A DNA stretch of 64,000 nucleotides from contig NZ_JBFAHM010000014.1 of assembly GCF_040654195.1 (NCBI RefSeq), positions 62,001-126,000 on the forward strand. The letters run 5' to 3'. Shown here piece by piece: positions 9,401-17,552 of this stretch. The position numbers and the translations under genes are program-made. This stretch comes from Hamadaea sp013361475 (GTDB taxonomy: Bacteria; Actinomycetota; Actinomycetes; Mycobacteriales; Micromonosporaceae). Below the pieces are notes generated by a model. That model saw only the letters and a program-made list of their open reading frames with translations. It had not been told where the DNA came from and made no database searches. The first letter of the stretch is position 1, and each line of letters begins with the position of its first letter.

Positions 9401-11617
9401 ATGGTTCGGCCAACCAAGATCGCTTTCAGCGCGGTGACCGCGTTGGCGACGATCGCCTTCCTCACTGCCGGCTCGGCAGAGGCGGGTGTGACGCCTGCCC
9501 GCGTCGTCACCAACGTGACCGACGGTGGGACGGCGTACGCCGACGTCGTGACCGGCGAAGCGCTCGTCCAGCTCGTCGGTGACCCCCTCACCACCGCCGC
9601 CAAGACCAAACCGGTCAAGGGCAAGAAGATCGACTTCAGCAACGCCACCGTCAAGTCCGAGCGCGCCCGCCTTTCGGCGCTGCGCAACGACTTCAAGTCC
9701 TGGCTGCGGGCCAACGCGCCCAAGGCCAAGGTGACCAGCGAGTACGACATCTCGCTGAACGCCGTGGCGGTGCAGCTCAACGGCGAGTCGCTGGCGAAGA
9801 TCGCGACCGCGCCGCTCGTGCAGTCGGCGCAACCGCAGTACATGTACCACCAGACCGCGGCCGACCCCGACCTCGCCGTGATCAACGCGGTGCAGGCCTG
9901 GCAGCAGGTCGGCGGATCGGCCCACGCCGGTGAAGGTGTGAAGGTCGCCGTCGTGGACAGCGGCATCGACGTGAAGCACCCGTGCTTCAGCGACGCCGGC
10001 TACCCGGCCCAGACCCAGCTCGGCGACAAGCGGTACACCAACAACAAGGTGATCGTGGCGAAGGTCTTCGCGAACAAGGCCGCCGTCAACGGCTTCACCG
10101 CGTACCCGGGTCCGGACCAGGAGCACGGCACACACGTTTCCGGCACCATCGCCTGCAACTTCGAGACGCCGGCGAACATCGCCGGAGTGGCGCTGCCCTA
10201 CAAGATGTCGGGCGTCGCCCCGCGGGCGCTGCTCGGCAACTACAACGTCTTCCCCGGCGACATCGACAACGCGCGCAGCGAGGACATCCTCAACGCGCTC
10301 GACGCGGCGTACGCCGACGGGTTCGACGTGGCCAACATGAGCCTGGGCGGCAATGCCCACGGCGTACAGGATCTGCTCACCATCGCGGTGGACAACCTGG
10401 ACGAGGCCAACATGGTGGTGGCCGTCTCGGCCGGCAACGACGGCCCGGGGCACTACACCGTCGGCTCGCCCGGTAGCGCGGAGCGTGCGCTCACCGCGGG
10501 CGCCAGCACCGTTCCGCACTTCATGGGCGCTCCGGTGACCGTCGGCGGTTCCTCGTACGGCGCGGCGCTGGGCGACTTCGGCGCGCTCACCGAGAGCGTC
10601 ACGGGTGACCTGGCCGCCGTCAGCGGCTCCGGCGCAGCTGGTCTCAGCACCGCCTGCACCGCGATCCCCGCCGATCTGACCGGCAAGGTGGCGCTGGTCG
10701 CCCGCGGCACGTGCAGCTTCTCGGAGAAGATCCTCGCCGCGCAGAACGCCGGCGCGAAGGCCGTCCTGGTCGTCAACAACGTCGGCGGTGACCCGATCGC
10801 CATGGGCAAGGGCGGCATCCCCACCGAGCCCACCGTTCCGGCGCTGCAGCTGAGCCTGGCCGACGGCACCGCCGCCGCCGCGCACAGTGGACAGTCGGTC
10901 ACGATCGGCTCCACGCTGCAGTACTTCACCACGCAGAACGTCGACATCATGGCCGGGTTCTCCAGCCAGGGCCCGACCGACGTCGACTTCCGGGTCAAGC
11001 CGGACGTCGTGGCACCGGGCGTCAACGTGCTCAGCTCGATCCCCAACTTCCTGTGCTCTACGCCGCCGTGCTTCGCCTTCCTGCAGGGCACCTCGATGGC
11101 CTCGCCGCACCTCGCGGGGACCGCGGCCGTCGTACGCCAGCTTCACCCGGACTGGACCGCCGAGCAGGTCCGGTCGGCCATCGTGAACACGGCCGACCAG
11201 GGCGTGCTGCGCAACGCCACCGCGACCGGGCTGGAGCAGGACCTGCTCATCACCGGAACCGGCCGGGAGAACGTGGTCTCGGCGCTCAACGCCGTCGCCG
11301 CGATCGGCCCGGTCAGCACCTCGTTCGGCGCGGTGCCGGCGGGCTCGGGCCAGGGCGGTTCGAAGACCGTTACGATCACCAACCTGAGCGGGTCGGCCCA
11401 GACCTTCACCCTCGCGGTGACGCCGGTGGGCGGCACCGGGGTGGTGTTCTCGGTCAGCGCCTCGTCGGTGACCCTGGCCGCCGGGGCGAGCACCACGGTG
11501 CGGGTCGCCTTCGACGCCGACAAGGGCGCCGCCGCCGGTGACCACACCGCACTGCTGAACATCAGCAGCGGCGGCAGCGTCGTGGCGCACTCGGTGCTCT
11601 ACACCTTCATCAAGTAA
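9401..11617 (+). CDS. Secreted subtilisin-like serine protease (S8) with PA domain
   Basis: 738 residues. A signal peptide (about 1-28) is followed by an inhibitor-like propeptide (about 50-150, ending near QPQYMYH), then the S8 catalytic domain. The triad is Asp186 in AVVDSGID, His242 in EHGTHVSG and Ser565 in GTSMASPH. A protease-associated insert lies between His and Ser (about 360-510, with LVARGTCSFSEKI). The last 100 residues form a beta-rich domain (ITNLSGSAQTFTL), probably for substrate or wall contact. It should be an extracellular protease with auto-removed propeptide. A perfect 15-base hairpin follows. Confidence 0.95.
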   Translation: MVRPTKIAFSAVTALATIAFLTAGSAEAGVTPARVVTNVTDGGTAYADVVTGEALVQLVGDPLTTAAKTKPVKGKKIDFSNATVKSERARLSALRNDFKSWLRANAPKAKVTSEYDISLNAVAVQLNGESLAKIATAPLVQSAQPQYMYHQTAADPDLAVINAVQAWQQVGGSAHAGEGVKVAVVDSGIDVKHPCFSDAGYPAQTQLGDKRYTNNKVIVAKVFANKAAVNGFTAYPGPDQEHGTHVSGTIACNFETPANIAGVALPYKMSGVAPRALLGNYNVFPGDIDNARSEDILNALDAAYADGFDVANMSLGGNAHGVQDLLTIAVDNLDEANMVVAVSAGNDGPGHYTVGSPGSAERALTAGASTVPHFMGAPVTVGGSSYGAALGDFGALTESVTGDLAAVSGSGAAGLSTACTAIPADLTGKVALVARGTCSFSEKILAAQNAGAKAVLVVNNVGGDPIAMGKGGIPTEPTVPALQLSLADGTAAAAHSGQSVTIGSTLQYFTTQNVDIMAGFSSQGPTDVDFRVKPDVVAPGVNVLSSIPNFLCSTPPCFAFLQGTSMASPHLAGTAAVVRQLHPDWTAEQVRSAIVNTADQGVLRNATATGLEQDLLITGTGRENVVSALNAVAAIGPVSTSFGAVPAGSGQGGSKTVTITNLSGSAQTFTLAVTPVGGTGVVFSVSASSVTLAAGASTTVRVAFDADKGAAAGDHTALLNISSGGSVVAHSVLYTFIK

Positions 11618-11635
11618 GCCCACTCCGCACCACAG

Positions 11636-11667
11636 GGGGCGGCCGGAACCTCGGTTCCGGCCGCCCC
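11636..11667 (+). terminator. Terminator of the secreted protease gene
   Basis: Perfect 15-base arms (11636-11650 and 11653-11667) with a 2-base loop, followed by TTCTT. It lies 18 bases past the stop. Confidence 0.85.
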
Positions 11668-11782
11668 TTCTTGCCTGCAGATCACGGGTATGCACCCTAA
11701 AAGTGCGGGCGGAAGCATGCGTAACGATGATCTGCAGCCGACGCGGGCGGGGGACGGCCGCTCGGCGGGGGACAATGGGCGC

Positions 11783-12049
11783 GTGATCTACGTCGACCGG
11801 GCTCGGTGGCCCGCCCACGGGCGGCTGTGGGCGCATCTGGTCAGCGACGTCTCGTACGCCGAACTCCACGTCTTCGCCGAGATGATCGGCGCACCGCCGC
11901 GCGGCTTCGACCGGGATCACTACGACATCCCGGCGACCCGGGTGCCCTGGGCGATCTGGCTCGGCGCGACCCTCGTGGAGTCCCGCGAGATCGCGGCCCG
12001 GCTACGCGCTTCCGGACTCCGCCGCCCGAAGCACCTCAGCCACCGGTGA
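11783..12049 (+). CDS. DUF4031 domain protein
   Basis: 88 residues from a GTG start. The whole protein matches the DUF4031 pattern: VIYVDRARWPAHG at the start, LWAHLVSD, ELHVFAEMIG, FDRDHYDIP, then a helical end with SREIAARLRASGL. The frame is open upstream to ATG codons at 11690 and 11717, but the extra residues look non-conserved and low in complexity. DUF4031 has no assigned biochemical role. The gene is convergent with, and only 8 bases from, the HD-domain gene. Confidence 0.8.
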   Translation: MIYVDRARWPAHGRLWAHLVSDVSYAELHVFAEMIGAPPRGFDRDHYDIPATRVPWAIWLGATLVESREIAARLRASGLRRPKHLSHR

Positions 12050-12057
12050 CTCTGCGC

Positions 12058-12678
12058 TCAAGTGGTCAGGGAAGCGAGTTCGCGGGTGAGGTTGGCCCGC
12101 GCCTTGGCCTCCCATAGATCGGCCAACGCCGGGATGCCGAAGAGCGCCGGAAGGTCCAGCAGGCTCTGCAGGACGGCTGCTCGTCCACTGCGGAACGCCT
12201 CGTCGGGAACGTGGGCGTACTCGGCTCGCACGGCGTCGGCGTACTCCTGATAGGACGGCCAGTCCCGGGCGAGGACGGCCAGATCCGCGTCCGCCAGCAG
12301 AGCGCCGTTGCGGTCGCCGGGTTCCACCGCGTGCCCGGCCGTCAGGCGTACCAGTCGGATCACCTCGGCGACGGCCGGAGCCGGCAGCTCGCAGCGCTCC
12401 AGGAGGCGCGCGGACAACTCCGCACTGGCCTCCTCGTTGCCCGCGGACCGCGGGTCGTAGACCGCGTCGTGCCCCCAGGCCGCGAGCCGGACGAGGTCGG
12501 GATCGGCCGCGAAGGCCGCGTGCTCGTCGATGATCGCGAGCATGAACCGCAGGTGGTCGACGGTGTGGTAGTGGCGGTGCGGTTCCGACCAACGGGCCAG
12601 CAACTCGGTCGCGACGTCGTCGTCCGCACGGCCCCCGGCCGCGATCACGCTTGCGCGGAAGTGTCCGGTCAGTTCCAC
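12058..12678 (-). CDS. HD-domain metal-dependent phosphohydrolase-like protein
   Basis: 206 residues. HD-superfamily ligands appear in order: HYHTVDHLRFML, AAWGHDAVYD with the His-Asp pair, and the EEASAE helix, then LADADLAVLA. Such proteins hydrolyse phosphoester bonds of nucleotides or related metabolites; the substrate here is unknown. The GTG at 12678 opens the conserved part. A longer reading to 12747 would overlap the divergent cutC start, so 12678 is preferred, leaving a 62-base shared promoter region. Confidence 0.8.
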   Translation of the reverse strand: MELTGHFRASVIAAGGRADDDVATELLARWSEPHRHYHTVDHLRFMLAIIDEHAAFAADPDLVRLAAWGHDAVYDPRSAGNEEASAELSARLLERCELPAPAVAEVIRLVRLTAGHAVEPGDRNGALLADADLAVLARDWPSYQEYADAVRAEYAHVPDEAFRSGRAAVLQSLLDLPALFGIPALADLWEAKARANLTRELASLTT

Positions 12679-12740
12679 ATCGCGAGCATAGTTCCAACCC
12701 CGTTCACCATCCGGTGCGCACGGTTTGCCATGATCCTGGC

Positions 12741-13394
12741 GTGACACCCCTGCTCGAGGTCATCGCGCTCGGCCCGGCCGACGCCGAGGCCGCGCAGGCG
12801 GGCGGAGCCGACCGGCTCGAGCTCGTCGCGCAGATGTCGGCCGACGGCCTCAGCCCCGCACCCTCGGTCGCGGCCGCGGTGGTCGCCGCCACCGACCTGC
12901 CGGTACGCGCGATGCTGCGCACGACAGCGGATTTCGCGGCCGGACCGGACCTGCTCGGGCTCGCCGACGAATTGCTGGCGACGGGGGTGGCTGGACTGGT
13001 CTTCGGGTTCCTCGACGACTCCGGCGAGATCGACGTCGCCACCTGCGAACGTGTCGCCGAGCGGATGCAGGGGCGGCCGTGGACCTTCCATCGGGCCATC
13101 GACCACGCCCGGGACACCGACCGCGCCTGGGCTGACGTGCTCGACCTGCCCGGCGTCGACGCCGTGCTGACGGCGGGATCACCCGTGGGCGTACGCGAAG
13201 GCTGGGTGAACCTGGTCAAGCGCGATCCCAGCCGGGTGCTCGCGGGCGGCGGACTCACCGCGGACGTGGTGCCGACGCTGCTGGACGCGGGGATCCGGGC
13301 TTTCCACGTCGGCAGTACGGCGCGCGAGGGCGGCTCGTGGACCTCGCCGGTGTGCGCTTCCGCCGTCGGGCGCTGGCGCGCCCTCCTCCGGTAG
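12741..13394 (+). CDS. cutC: CutC family copper homeostasis / TIM-barrel protein
   Basis: 217 residues from a GTG. CutC signatures are present: EVIALGPADAEAAQAGGADRLEL at the first barrel strand, DGLSPAPS, AMLRTTADF, FGFLDDSGEID, WTFHRAIDHA, VLTAGSP and GGLTADVVPTLL. CutC was named for copper tolerance in E. coli, but later work left its enzymatic role unclear. The gene is divergent from the HD hydrolase and is followed by a tandem repeat and palindrome copy B. The frame is open upstream to 12651 without conserved sequence. Confidence 0.9.
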   Translation: MTPLLEVIALGPADAEAAQAGGADRLELVAQMSADGLSPAPSVAAAVVAATDLPVRAMLRTTADFAAGPDLLGLADELLATGVAGLVFGFLDDSGEIDVATCERVAERMQGRPWTFHRAIDHARDTDRAWADVLDLPGVDAVLTAGSPVGVREGWVNLVKRDPSRVLAGGGLTADVVPTLLDAGIRAFHVGSTAREGGSWTSPVCASAVGRWRALLR

Positions 13395-13415
13395 CGCCCG
13401 CATCGCGCGCTCAGC

Positions 13416-13480
13416 GCTGGCTCGGTCGCGCTCAGCGCTGGCTCGGTCGCGCTCAGCGCTGGTTCGGTCGCGCGCTCAGC
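13416..13480. repeat. Tandem repeat abutting palindrome copy B
   Basis: Units of about 21-23 bases beginning CGCGCTCAGCGCTGG and spaced by CTCGGT. Three complete copies are visible, and a fourth continues into the palindrome as GCGCTGGATCAG. The unit therefore shares GCGCTGG with the palindrome edge. Confidence 0.85.
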
Positions 13481-13543
13481 GCTGGATCAGGGTTCCCGGT
13501 CGAATCTTGGCCCAAGATTCGACCTAGATCGCTGATCCAGCGC
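13479..13543. repeat. GATCAGGG palindrome, copy B
   Basis: Ends GCGCTGGATCAG / CTGATCCAGCGC (13479-13490 and 13532-13543), with an interrupted stem between them. It lies between the convergent cutC and sugar-porter genes, so a bidirectional terminator role is plausible. Confidence 0.88.
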
Positions 13544-13563
13544 CGACACGCAGCGCTCGAAAA

Positions 13564-14964
13564 CTACATGGACTCCAGCTCCCGCCCCTTCGTCTCCCGG
13601 ACGTTTCGGAGGACGAACAGGAAGGCGAGTGTCGCGAAGATCGTGTAGACCAGGTACGCGAACCCGAGCCCGAGGTCGGACAGCGCCGGGAAGGTCGAGG
13701 AGACCAGCCAGTTGGCGATCCACTGGGCGGCGGCGGCCACGGCGAGCGCGGTGACTCGGATCTTGTTGCTGAACATCTCGCCCAGCAGCACCCAGACCAC
13801 GGGTCCCCAGCTCATGCCGAAGGACACGACGTAGAGGTTGGCCGCGACCAGGGCTATCTTGCCCACTGTCGGGCTCAGCGTGAGGTTGTCCCCGCTGCCG
13901 GTGGCCGTGCTGAAGGCCCAGGCCATGGTGCCGAGGGTGATCATCATTCCGGCCGCGCCGATGAGCAGCAGCGGTTTCCGGCCGATTTTGTCGACCAGGG
14001 CGATCGCGATCAGCGTCGTGACGACGTTGGTGACGCTGGTGATCACGGAGATGACGAACGAGTCGCTTTCGTTGAACCCGACGGCCTGCCAGAGTGTCGT
14101 CGAGTAGTAGAAGATCACGTTGATGCCGACGAACTGCTGGAACACCGACAGCAGGATGCCGACCCAGACGATCGGGAGCAGCCCGAACCGGGGTCCCTTC
14201 AGGTCGCGCAGCTGCACCTTGTCCTGGATGCCCCGCAGGCTGGCCTGGATCTCCCGGATGTGCTGGGCGGTGTTGCCGCCGACGACGCGGTCCAGGACGT
14301 TCTTGGCCTCGTCGAGCCGCCCGCGGCGGACGAGGTATCGCGGCGACTCCGGGATCTGGAGCGCGAAGATCAGGTAGACCACGGCCGGAATGGCCTCGGC
14401 GGCGAACATCCACCGCCAGGCGTCACCGCCCCAGGCGATCGGGTTGCCGGCGCCGCCCGCGCTCTTGGCGATGGCGAAGTTGACGAGCTGGGAGGCGAAG
14501 ATGCCCGTCACGATGGCCAACTGCTGCAGGGAACCCAGCCGTCCCCGGATGTCGGCCGGGCTGATCTCGGCGATGTACGCCGGTGCGATGACGCTCGCCG
14601 CGCCCACTGCGAGACCGCCCAGGATGCGCCACGCCGTCAGGTCGATCGGGCCGACGGCCAGTGCCGAGCCGATCGAGCCGACGAAGAAGACGATCGCGGC
14701 GATCACCATGACCTTGAGCCGGCCGTACCGGTCGGCGAGAGGACCGGCGTACCAGGCGCCGACCGCCGAGCCGAGCAGGGCCGAGGAGACCACGAAGCCC
14801 AGGACCGCCGAGTTCAGCTGGAAGTCTTCCCTGATGGCGTCAACGGCTCCGTTGATGACAGCCGTGTCGTAGCCGAACAGGAATCCGCCGAGCGCCGCCG
14901 CGGAGGCGACGAGCAGGACCGCACCGGTGTGGTGCGCGTGCGTACTGGTGGCAGAGGGCTGCAT
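13564..14964 (-). CDS. Sugar porter family MFS transporter
   Basis: 466 residues with twelve predicted membrane segments. Sugar-porter fingerprints are all visible: GGFLFGYDTAVINGA in helix 1, DRYGRLK in loop 2-3, PESPRYLVRRGR after helix 6, QQFVGINVIFYYS in helix 7 and DKIGRKPLL in loop 8-9. Proteins of this type import glucose or related hexoses with protons; actinobacterial GlcP is the nearest known model. The substrate is not provable from sequence. The gene stands alone and ends at palindrome copy B. Confidence 0.93.
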   Translation of the reverse strand: MQPSATSTHAHHTGAVLLVASAAALGGFLFGYDTAVINGAVDAIREDFQLNSAVLGFVVSSALLGSAVGAWYAGPLADRYGRLKVMVIAAIVFFVGSIGSALAVGPIDLTAWRILGGLAVGAASVIAPAYIAEISPADIRGRLGSLQQLAIVTGIFASQLVNFAIAKSAGGAGNPIAWGGDAWRWMFAAEAIPAVVYLIFALQIPESPRYLVRRGRLDEAKNVLDRVVGGNTAQHIREIQASLRGIQDKVQLRDLKGPRFGLLPIVWVGILLSVFQQFVGINVIFYYSTTLWQAVGFNESDSFVISVITSVTNVVTTLIAIALVDKIGRKPLLLIGAAGMMITLGTMAWAFSTATGSGDNLTLSPTVGKIALVAANLYVVSFGMSWGPVVWVLLGEMFSNKIRVTALAVAAAAQWIANWLVSSTFPALSDLGLGFAYLVYTIFATLAFLFVLRNVRETKGRELESM

Positions 14965-15020
14965 GAGGCCATCTTGCCCAACCCAAAAGCGACAGATGTC
15001 CGTTTCGGGAAAATTGGGGC

Positions 15021-15902
15021 TTACAGGTCCTTGCTGTATAGGAAGAAGACTCGTTCAATGTGGGCGTCCGCTGCCTGGGAGTAGAACGGCACGGGGCCGA
15101 CCCAGCCGATCTGCGCCCGAGTGATGCCCGCCTTCGCCTGGTCGGCCAGGCAGCGCCGGAGCAGCACCGAACCGATCCCCAGCCCCTTGGCCGCCGGCCG
15201 GGTGCCCATCGGCCCGAACCAGCTCGGCCGCGTACACCCCCAGGCGGCGAAGGCGATCGGCTCCCCGTCCTGCACCGCGATGTGGACGGCCTGCGCGGAA
15301 GTGATCTCGGCCGCCCAGTGCCCGCCCCACTCGGCCGCGATGATCGGCCGCAGCCGGGCGACGTCGTTCGCCTCCGCCACGCGTACCTCGACGCCCTGGT
15401 CGGCCAGCCGGGCCTCGGCGGCAGAGGTGTCGGCCAGCGCCTTCGACCCCGGACGCAGCTCGGCCGTCATGTTCCAGGCGGTGCGCTCGTGGGCGTATCC
15501 GGCCTTGGTGAGCGTGCAGATCGCCGGGGTGTAGCGCACGTCCACGCCCGGGAACGCGTAGTCCGGCGGGTTGCCGGCCACCCGGACGACCTCGCAGCCC
15601 AGCTCCCGCAGGCCCTGCTCGGCCTGCGCGATCAACTCGGTCCCCAGGCCGCGCCGCCGGTGCCCGGGATCGACCGCGAGCAGGTCCAGGTGCCCGACCG
15701 TGGGGTCCGCGTGGCTCACCGCGGCGAAGGCCACGCCGATCACCCGCGCGCCGTCGGTCGCCACAAATCCAGTGGTACGCCGTTCGTCGCGCGGCCGGAG
15801 CAGTTCCACGATCTCGCGCGCTTCGGCGGCGTCCTCCGGGAGGAAGCTGCGAGTCAGCAGGTCGACGGTGCCGGGCAGGTGGTCGATGTGGAAGCGCTCC
15901 AT
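15021..15902 (-). CDS. Two-domain GNAT acetyltransferase
   Basis: 293 residues from ATG at 15902 (MERFHIDHLPG); an upstream GTG would add 17 dissimilar residues. The first GNAT domain (about 1-155) has LDLLAVDPGHRRRGLG, the acetyl-CoA loop. The second (about 170-293) has a weaker loop GPMGTRPAAKGLGIGSVLL and ends IGWVGPVPFY. The duplicated GNAT layout is common in actinobacteria, including mycothiol synthase, but this is a different paralogue and its substrate is unknown. It is divergent from the FAD oxidase gene. Confidence 0.85.
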   Translation of the reverse strand: MERFHIDHLPGTVDLLTRSFLPEDAAEAREIVELLRPRDERRTTGFVATDGARVIGVAFAAVSHADPTVGHLDLLAVDPGHRRRGLGTELIAQAEQGLRELGCEVVRVAGNPPDYAFPGVDVRYTPAICTLTKAGYAHERTAWNMTAELRPGSKALADTSAAEARLADQGVEVRVAEANDVARLRPIIAAEWGGHWAAEITSAQAVHIAVQDGEPIAFAAWGCTRPSWFGPMGTRPAAKGLGIGSVLLRRCLADQAKAGITRAQIGWVGPVPFYSQAADAHIERVFFLYSKDL

Positions 15903-16021
15903 GATCGCCGAGCGTACTCGGTCAACCTGACTGCACTCCTGGTGGCTCCGCAAGCGCTCCCCGGCGGGAGTGGTGTTTTCACCAGGTGTGTGAATGAGGC
16001 TCGGCGGTCTACATTCCGGGT

Positions 16022-17407
16022 GTGGGTGTTGTGGATCAGCTGCGGGCGCTCTTGCCCGCCGACCGGGTGATCACCGATCGGGACCTGGTGGAGATGTACC
16101 GGCGGGACGAGGCGGACCTCGTGGCGGACGGGCTGCCGGCGGTGGTGGTCCGCCCGCGCAGCACCGACGAGGTGGTCGCCGTCGTCAAGGTCGCGGCCGA
16201 GCACGGGGTGCCGGTGGTGCCCCAGGGCGCCCGGACCGGTCTCGCCGGTGGTGCGAACGCGGTCGACGGCTGCGTCGTCGTGAGCCTGACGCTGATGGAC
16301 CAGATCCTGGAGATCGACCCGGTGAACCGGATCGCCGTCGTCCAGCCCGGCGTGGTCAACGCCGTCCTCGGCCGGGCCGTCCGCGAGAAGGGCCTGCATT
16401 ACCCGCCGGACCCGGGTTCCTTCGAATCCTCGACCATCGGCGGCAACGTCGCCACCAACGCGGGCGGCATGTGCTGCGTGAAGTACGGCGTCACGACGGG
16501 ATACGTCATCGGGCTGGAAGTCGTCCTCGCCGACGGGGAGGTGCTGCGCACCGGCCGGCGTACGCCGAAAGGCGTGGCCGGATATGACCTGACCAGCCTG
16601 TTCGTCGGCTCGGAGGGCACGCTCGGCATCGTGACCGAGGTGACGGTGGCTCTGCGCCCCGCGCCGGAGCAGTCGCTGAGCCTGGTCGCCGTCTTCCCGA
16701 CCACCGCCACTGCCGGGAAGGCGGTCAACGAGATCATGGCCAGTGGCGCGGCGCCGAGTCTGCTGGAGCTGCTGGACAACGTGCACCTGCGGGCCATCGA
16801 GGCGTACCGGCCGATGGGGCTCGACCAGGAGGCGGCCGCGATCCTGCTGGCGGCGGCCGACACGGGTGGCCGGGCCGGCGCCGACCTCGACCGGATCGCC
16901 GAACTGGCGCTGGCCGCGGGCGCGACCGAGGTCTACCGGGCGACCGACGACGAGGAGGCCGCGGCCCTGTTGCAGGCGCGCCGGGCGGCCCACCCCGCGA
17001 TGGAGCACCTCGCGGCGAGCATGCACGACCGCGGCGGGCTGATCCTGGACGACATCGCGGTCCCGCGCTCGCGGCTCGCCGAGCTGCTCGACGGCATCGC
17101 CGAGATCGCCGCCCGCCACGAGATCACCGTCGGCGTGGTCGGCCACGCCGGCGACGGCAACCTCCACCCGAACATCGTGGTGGACCGGGCCGATCCGGCC
17201 AGCGTCGAGAAGGGGCACGTCGTCTTCGACGAGATCATGGAGCTGGGTCTCGCCTTGGGCGGCACGTGCACCGGTGAGCACGGGGTCGGCCTGCTCAAGC
17301 GGGGCTGGCTGGCGACCGAGGCCGGTCCGGTCAGCATGCGCGTCCAGCGGGCGATCAAGGACGCGCTGGATCCGCGCGGCATCCTCAACCCCGGCAAGAT
17401 CTTCTGA
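16022..17407 (+). CDS. FAD-linked glycolate/D-lactate oxidase (GlcD-like)
   Basis: 461 residues from a GTG. The FAD-binding PCMH domain is in the N-terminal half (VVPQGARTGLAGGA, then DPGSFESSTIGGNVATNAGG). The C-terminal vanillyl-alcohol-oxidase type cap has GHAGDGNLHPN and TGEHGVGLLKR. Family members oxidise glycolate, D-lactate or other 2-hydroxyacids. No glcE/glcF subunits or lldP transporter lie next to it, so a single-subunit D-lactate dehydrogenase is equally possible. It ends 12 bases before palindrome copy C. Confidence 0.88.
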   Translation: MGVVDQLRALLPADRVITDRDLVEMYRRDEADLVADGLPAVVVRPRSTDEVVAVVKVAAEHGVPVVPQGARTGLAGGANAVDGCVVVSLTLMDQILEIDPVNRIAVVQPGVVNAVLGRAVREKGLHYPPDPGSFESSTIGGNVATNAGGMCCVKYGVTTGYVIGLEVVLADGEVLRTGRRTPKGVAGYDLTSLFVGSEGTLGIVTEVTVALRPAPEQSLSLVAVFPTTATAGKAVNEIMASGAAPSLLELLDNVHLRAIEAYRPMGLDQEAAAILLAAADTGGRAGADLDRIAELALAAGATEVYRATDDEEAAALLQARRAAHPAMEHLAASMHDRGGLILDDIAVPRSRLAELLDGIAEIAARHEITVGVVGHAGDGNLHPNIVVDRADPASVEKGHVVFDEIMELGLALGGTCTGEHGVGLLKRGWLATEAGPVSMRVQRAIKDALDPRGILNPGKIF

Positions 17408-17419
17408 TTCGACCCTTTG

Positions 17420-17484
17420 GCGCTGGATCAGGGTTCTCGGTCGAATCTTGACCCAAGATTCGACCTGGAACCCTGATCCAGCGC
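17420..17484. repeat. GATCAGGG palindrome, copy C
   Basis: Starts GCGCTGGATCAGGG and ends CCCTGATCCAGCGC, nearly perfect over the whole element. It lies between convergent glcD-like and glpD genes. Confidence 0.9.
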
Positions 17485-17550
17485 TGGGCGTGGGACGGCG
17501 CTGGGCGTGGGACGGCGCGGGACGGCGCTGGGCGTGGGACGGCGCTGGGG
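17481..17550. repeat. Tandem repeat abutting palindrome copy C
   Basis: Four units of about 17 bases based on GCGCTGGGCGTGGGACG, one of them shortened. They begin in the GCGC that ends the palindrome and stop 2 bases before the glpD stop codon. Confidence 0.85.
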
Positions 17551-17552
17551 CG

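Noticed and set aside
9326..11920. 864-residue frame antisense to the secreted protease
   Set aside because: Low-complexity shadow of a high-GC gene; the plus strand has signal peptide, catalytic triad and terminator.
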